Shown piece after piece: positions 3,941-5,656 of a stretch of DNA of 5,656 nt. Origin of the DNA: an uncultured Ruminococcus sp. GTDB taxonomy: Bacteria; Bacillota; Clostridia; Oscillospirales; Ruminococcaceae. A program made the position numbers and the translations under genes. The stretch is taken from positions 1 to 5,656 of the forward strand of contig CAJKFZ010000178.1 of the NCBI GenBank assembly GCA_905199285.1, in the 5' to 3' direction. How positions within the stretch are numbered: position 1 is the stretch's first letter; each line of letters opens with the position of its first letter. The notes below the pieces were generated by a model, which made no database searches, was not told the origin of the DNA, and was given only the letters and a program-made list of their open reading frames with translations.

Positions 3941-5215
3941 TTATAGGTATGGATTAAGTCCCTTGATATTTTCCGGCTGATGTTCCTGCAAAAATTTTTC
4001 TTTGTCCACATCAGAAGCAATCCAGTAAGTAACCTTATTTTTCGAATACCCTCTTGAAACTGTTTCAAGCCGCAATTCGTCTTTTGCATTATACAAAGTG
4101 CCCTTACTGATTCCATACTCTTCTTGAAGTGCCTGAACCTCTTTCAATTCTGCCCAGCCTTTTTCGCCTATAAGATCGTTGAGAAATTCAACGGCTTCTT
4201 CAAGCTTTACACTCGGCTTTTCTCTCGAATTCTTGCGAGGATTCAACACATCATTAGCGTTAAGGTCTGAAAATCCGTCAAATACCACTCCGCCGTATTC
4301 AGGACTTATCTGAAATAATATGCTTCTTCCATGACTGGCAAGACTGCTCTTTTCATGGCATAAAACCTTTTGATTTGGGTTATCCGGATTCTTTCCTATT
4401 ATCAGCATACTTCGGGCAATAGCCGGAATGTCAATAGAACCTAATGCACGGTATAGTGCTTGATTCTGTCCCATTTTTGAATGATGCATTATGAATATAA
4501 CAGCGCATCTATACTTCTCGGCAAGCTGTCCTATTCGTGCAAGAACCGGACGAACCTCGTTAGCTCTGTGCATATCAACGTCAGCACCCAGATAAGCTTG
4601 TAAAGGGTCGAATATCATCAAAGCCGGATTAAATCCTTGCATAGCTTTTTCGATTTCACTGTAATTTGAAAGCGTTAATGGTTCTCTGGATTCATCAATA
4701 ACAATGATATTATTAAAATCAGGGTTCATCGGTTCAAGTCTTGGTTTGATAGTATCGGCGATACCGTCCTCAGCAGTTTGATAAAATGCCTTTCTTGGCG
4801 GCCTTATCTGTGTTTCAGCTTGTCCAAAAAACGGTCTGCCTGTTGATACTGCTGCTGTAAGATAAAGCGAGAAAAATGTTTTTCCAGTTCCGGGATCAGC
4901 CGTCATTAACGTTATCTTACCAGCAGGAATATACGGATACCACAGCCATTCAGTTTCGATTGACTGTATATTTGATAGTGATATGTACTTACTTGAAGAT
5001 GCACTGTTTTCAATTAATGGTGGGTAACGATATTCTATCATTACTTGTTGACAAGCTTCTTCAACAGGCTTTTCAATGTTAAATTCTCGTGCCTTGTTCA
5101 TGATACGAGCGAAATTTTCATTTCTTGCCTGTTCATTTTCATCAAGAAAAATATGCTCAAGATAACTTATATCGGCAAGCTTTGTGAAGTCGACTTCACT
5201 AAAATCATGAATCAA
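3941..5215 (-). CDS. RepA-like RecA-fold ATPase/helicase (AAA_25 type)
   Basis: A 424-aa protein with a RecA-type motor core. Walker A is ADPGTGKT (residues 106-113; the usual first Gly is Ala). TAED at 147-150 carries the likely catalytic Glu. Walker B is ALMIFDPLQ (198-206), and IFIMHHSK (240-247) fits the His/sensor motif of RSF1010 RepA-like hexameric helicases. Residues 1-95 are an acidic N-terminal region. Residues about 345-402 look like a winged helix (ELKEVQALQEEYGISKGTLYNAKDEL, split at the turn, then TVSRGYSKNKVTYWI). In plasmids and phages such proteins unwind DNA at the origin. The start is TTG 5215, with GGTGA 6 nt ahead, in a TTGA overlap with the stop of the previous gene, so translation is coupled. 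No better in-frame start is near. A repeat-rich spacer follows the stop. The helicase role is inferred; a general RecA-like ATPase is the cautious call. Confidence 0.82.
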   Translation of the reverse strand: MIHDFSEVDFTKLADISYLEHIFLDENEQARNENFARIMNKAREFNIEKPVEEACQQVMIEYRYPPLIENSASSSKYISLSNIQSIETEWLWYPYIPAGKITLMTADPGTGKTFFSLYLTAAVSTGRPFFGQAETQIRPPRKAFYQTAEDGIADTIKPRLEPMNPDFNNIIVIDESREPLTLSNYSEIEKAMQGFNPALMIFDPLQAYLGADVDMHRANEVRPVLARIGQLAEKYRCAVIFIMHHSKMGQNQALYRALGSIDIPAIARSMLIIGKNPDNPNQKVLCHEKSSLASHGRSILFQISPEYGGVVFDGFSDLNANDVLNPRKNSREKPSVKLEEAVEFLNDLIGEKGWAELKEVQALQEEYGISKGTLYNAKDELRLETVSRGYSKNKVTYWIASDVDKEKFLQEHQPENIKGLNPYL

Positions 5216-5508
5216 TAGCTATCACCGTCCCAGTTATCAAACATTGCCTGAGCAAATCGCAGATTTTGAGTAATGCTGCGTTCTCTTGCTGTTTCCTGAT
5301 GAATATATCGCCCTAATTCTGATTTAGTCTCAGGGTAGAAATATCCGTTTTTACTACTGCATATTACTACACCATTTCTGCGCAGATATTCAATAGTGCT
5401 TCTTAATTCTCTTGGTTTGAGATCAGCAATCATGCAAAGATCGTTCGCTTTAATAGCGTTGTCCTCGCCCTCTCTTAGAGCTTTAACAATGAGATCACTC
5501 GCTGTCAT
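5212..5508 (-). CDS. 98-aa winged-helix-like DNA-binding protein
   Basis: The segment AIKANDLCMIADLKPRELRSTIEYLRRNG, about residues 18-46, reads as a helix-turn-helix: helix AIKANDLCMIADL, turn, recognition helix KPRELRSTIEYLRRNG. It is followed by VVICSSKNGYFYPE, which fits the two-stranded wing. The C-terminal 35 residues are charged and helical. Small proteins of this type often sit directly ahead of the replicative helicase in Firmicute phages and related elements, where they probably bind origin DNA or load the helicase; that role is inferred. The start is ATG 5508 with GGAGGT at 7 nt spacing; an earlier in-frame ATG at 5589 lies deep in the upstream gene and has no good site. The start overlaps the end of the upstream gene by 14 bp, and its stop overlaps the ATPase start. 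Confidence 0.75.
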   Translation of the reverse strand: MTASDLIVKALREGEDNAIKANDLCMIADLKPRELRSTIEYLRRNGVVICSSKNGYFYPETKSELGRYIHQETARERSITQNLRFAQAMFDNWDGDSY

Positions 5509-5656
5509 TTTCTTCACCTCCAAATATAGCGGAAGTTCCGACACGCTCCACAAGGAACGCTGCGATCTTCTCTGCCGGAATGTCAGCATACTCAGCAGCT
5601 ACCATGACGTATTCGCCGTTGATTTTCTGCATTGTGGCATTCACTGGAATGCGGCA
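5495..5656 (-). CDS. 3' end of an unrecognised protein gene (partial)
   Basis: An open frame enters from the window edge and ends at TGA 5495-5497, giving 53 residues. It includes KINGEYVMVAAEYADIPAEK, then IAAFLVERVGTSAIFGG, and an acidic end EENDSE. The sequence is protein-like, and the frame holds the ribosome binding site and start of the 98-aa gene in its last codons (14-bp overlap), the normal look of a tight operon. The 5' part is outside the window and I do not recognise the family. An internal ATG at codon 9 lacks a visible ribosome binding site, so the true start is probably beyond the edge. Confidence 0.6.
   Translation of the reverse strand, partial: CRIPVNATMQKINGEYVMVAAEYADIPAEKIAAFLVERVGTSAIFGGEENDSE

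Noticed and set aside
3404..3957. Overlapping plus-strand frames (3404-3604, 3582-3836, 3739-3957)
   Set aside because: They overlap one another, the 78-aa gene and the repeat region, have rare-looking aromatic-rich composition and lack good ribosome binding sites. The first starts inside the predicted small RNA.
3901..4116. Minus-strand frame of 71 codons
   Set aside because: It is a frame-shifted shadow of the C-terminus of the ATPase gene running into AT-rich spacer DNA.
1433..4800. CGCCAA sites in the capsid and ATPase mRNAs (near 1435 and 4796) as trans targets for the UUGGCG loop
   Set aside because: A six-base match is expected by chance in a window this long and there is no extended pairing.
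5509..5589. Longer N-terminus of the 98-aa protein from ATG 5589
   Set aside because: It would overlap the upstream gene in another frame for about 95 bp, and the strong GGAGGT site points to ATG 5508.

Overview
The window reads as part of a mobile element of a low-to-moderate GC Firmicute, most likely a gut Clostridia or Ruminococcus-type host. The reasons are AGGAGG-type ribosome binding sites, exact -35/-10 promoters, TTG start use, and protein styles common in such elements. Every protein gene I can support lies on the minus strand, so transcription runs from high to low coordinates. There is no rRNA, tRNA, CRISPR array, transposase or integrase here.

Layout in transcription order. (1) 5656-3941 is a tightly overlapping replication-type block: the 3' end of an unrecognised gene, a 98-aa winged-helix-like protein, and a 424-aa RepA-like RecA-fold ATPase with a C-terminal winged-helix-like segment. 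(2) 3940-3689 is an AT-rich, repeat-dense spacer with five TTGGAA-cored repeats in both orientations and a near-match to a DnaA box. It looks like an origin or operator region. (3) 3688-2957 holds three small unrecognised soluble proteins (78, 57 and 65 aa), closed by a strong intrinsic terminator. Between the first two, on the opposite strand, is a complete tiny transcription unit: an exact TTGACA-17-TATAAT promoter about 55 nt before a hairpin with a U-tract. It predicts an antisense RNA of about 60 nt. (4) 2916-2373 is a gene-free stretch of about 540 bp with a cluster of palindromes and a degenerate 11-bp tandem repeat. (5) 2372-925 is a capsid cassette: an exact-consensus promoter, a leader with a possible 15-aa peptide and a 20-bp terminator-like stem, then a DUF4355-type scaffold gene and a HK97-fold-type major capsid gene. 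(6) 858-52 encodes a sigma-70-like factor.

Inference: the element combines plasmid- or satellite-like replication, candidate antisense-RNA control, and a minimal two-gene capsid module (scaffold plus coat). No portal, terminase, protease or tail gene flanks the pair in this window. That fits a satellite or capsid-carrying replicon that depends on a helper phage, or a rearranged or degraded phage. Which of these is right depends on sequence outside the window. The least ordinary parts are the isolated capsid pair behind an attenuator-like leader and the predicted antisense RNA.
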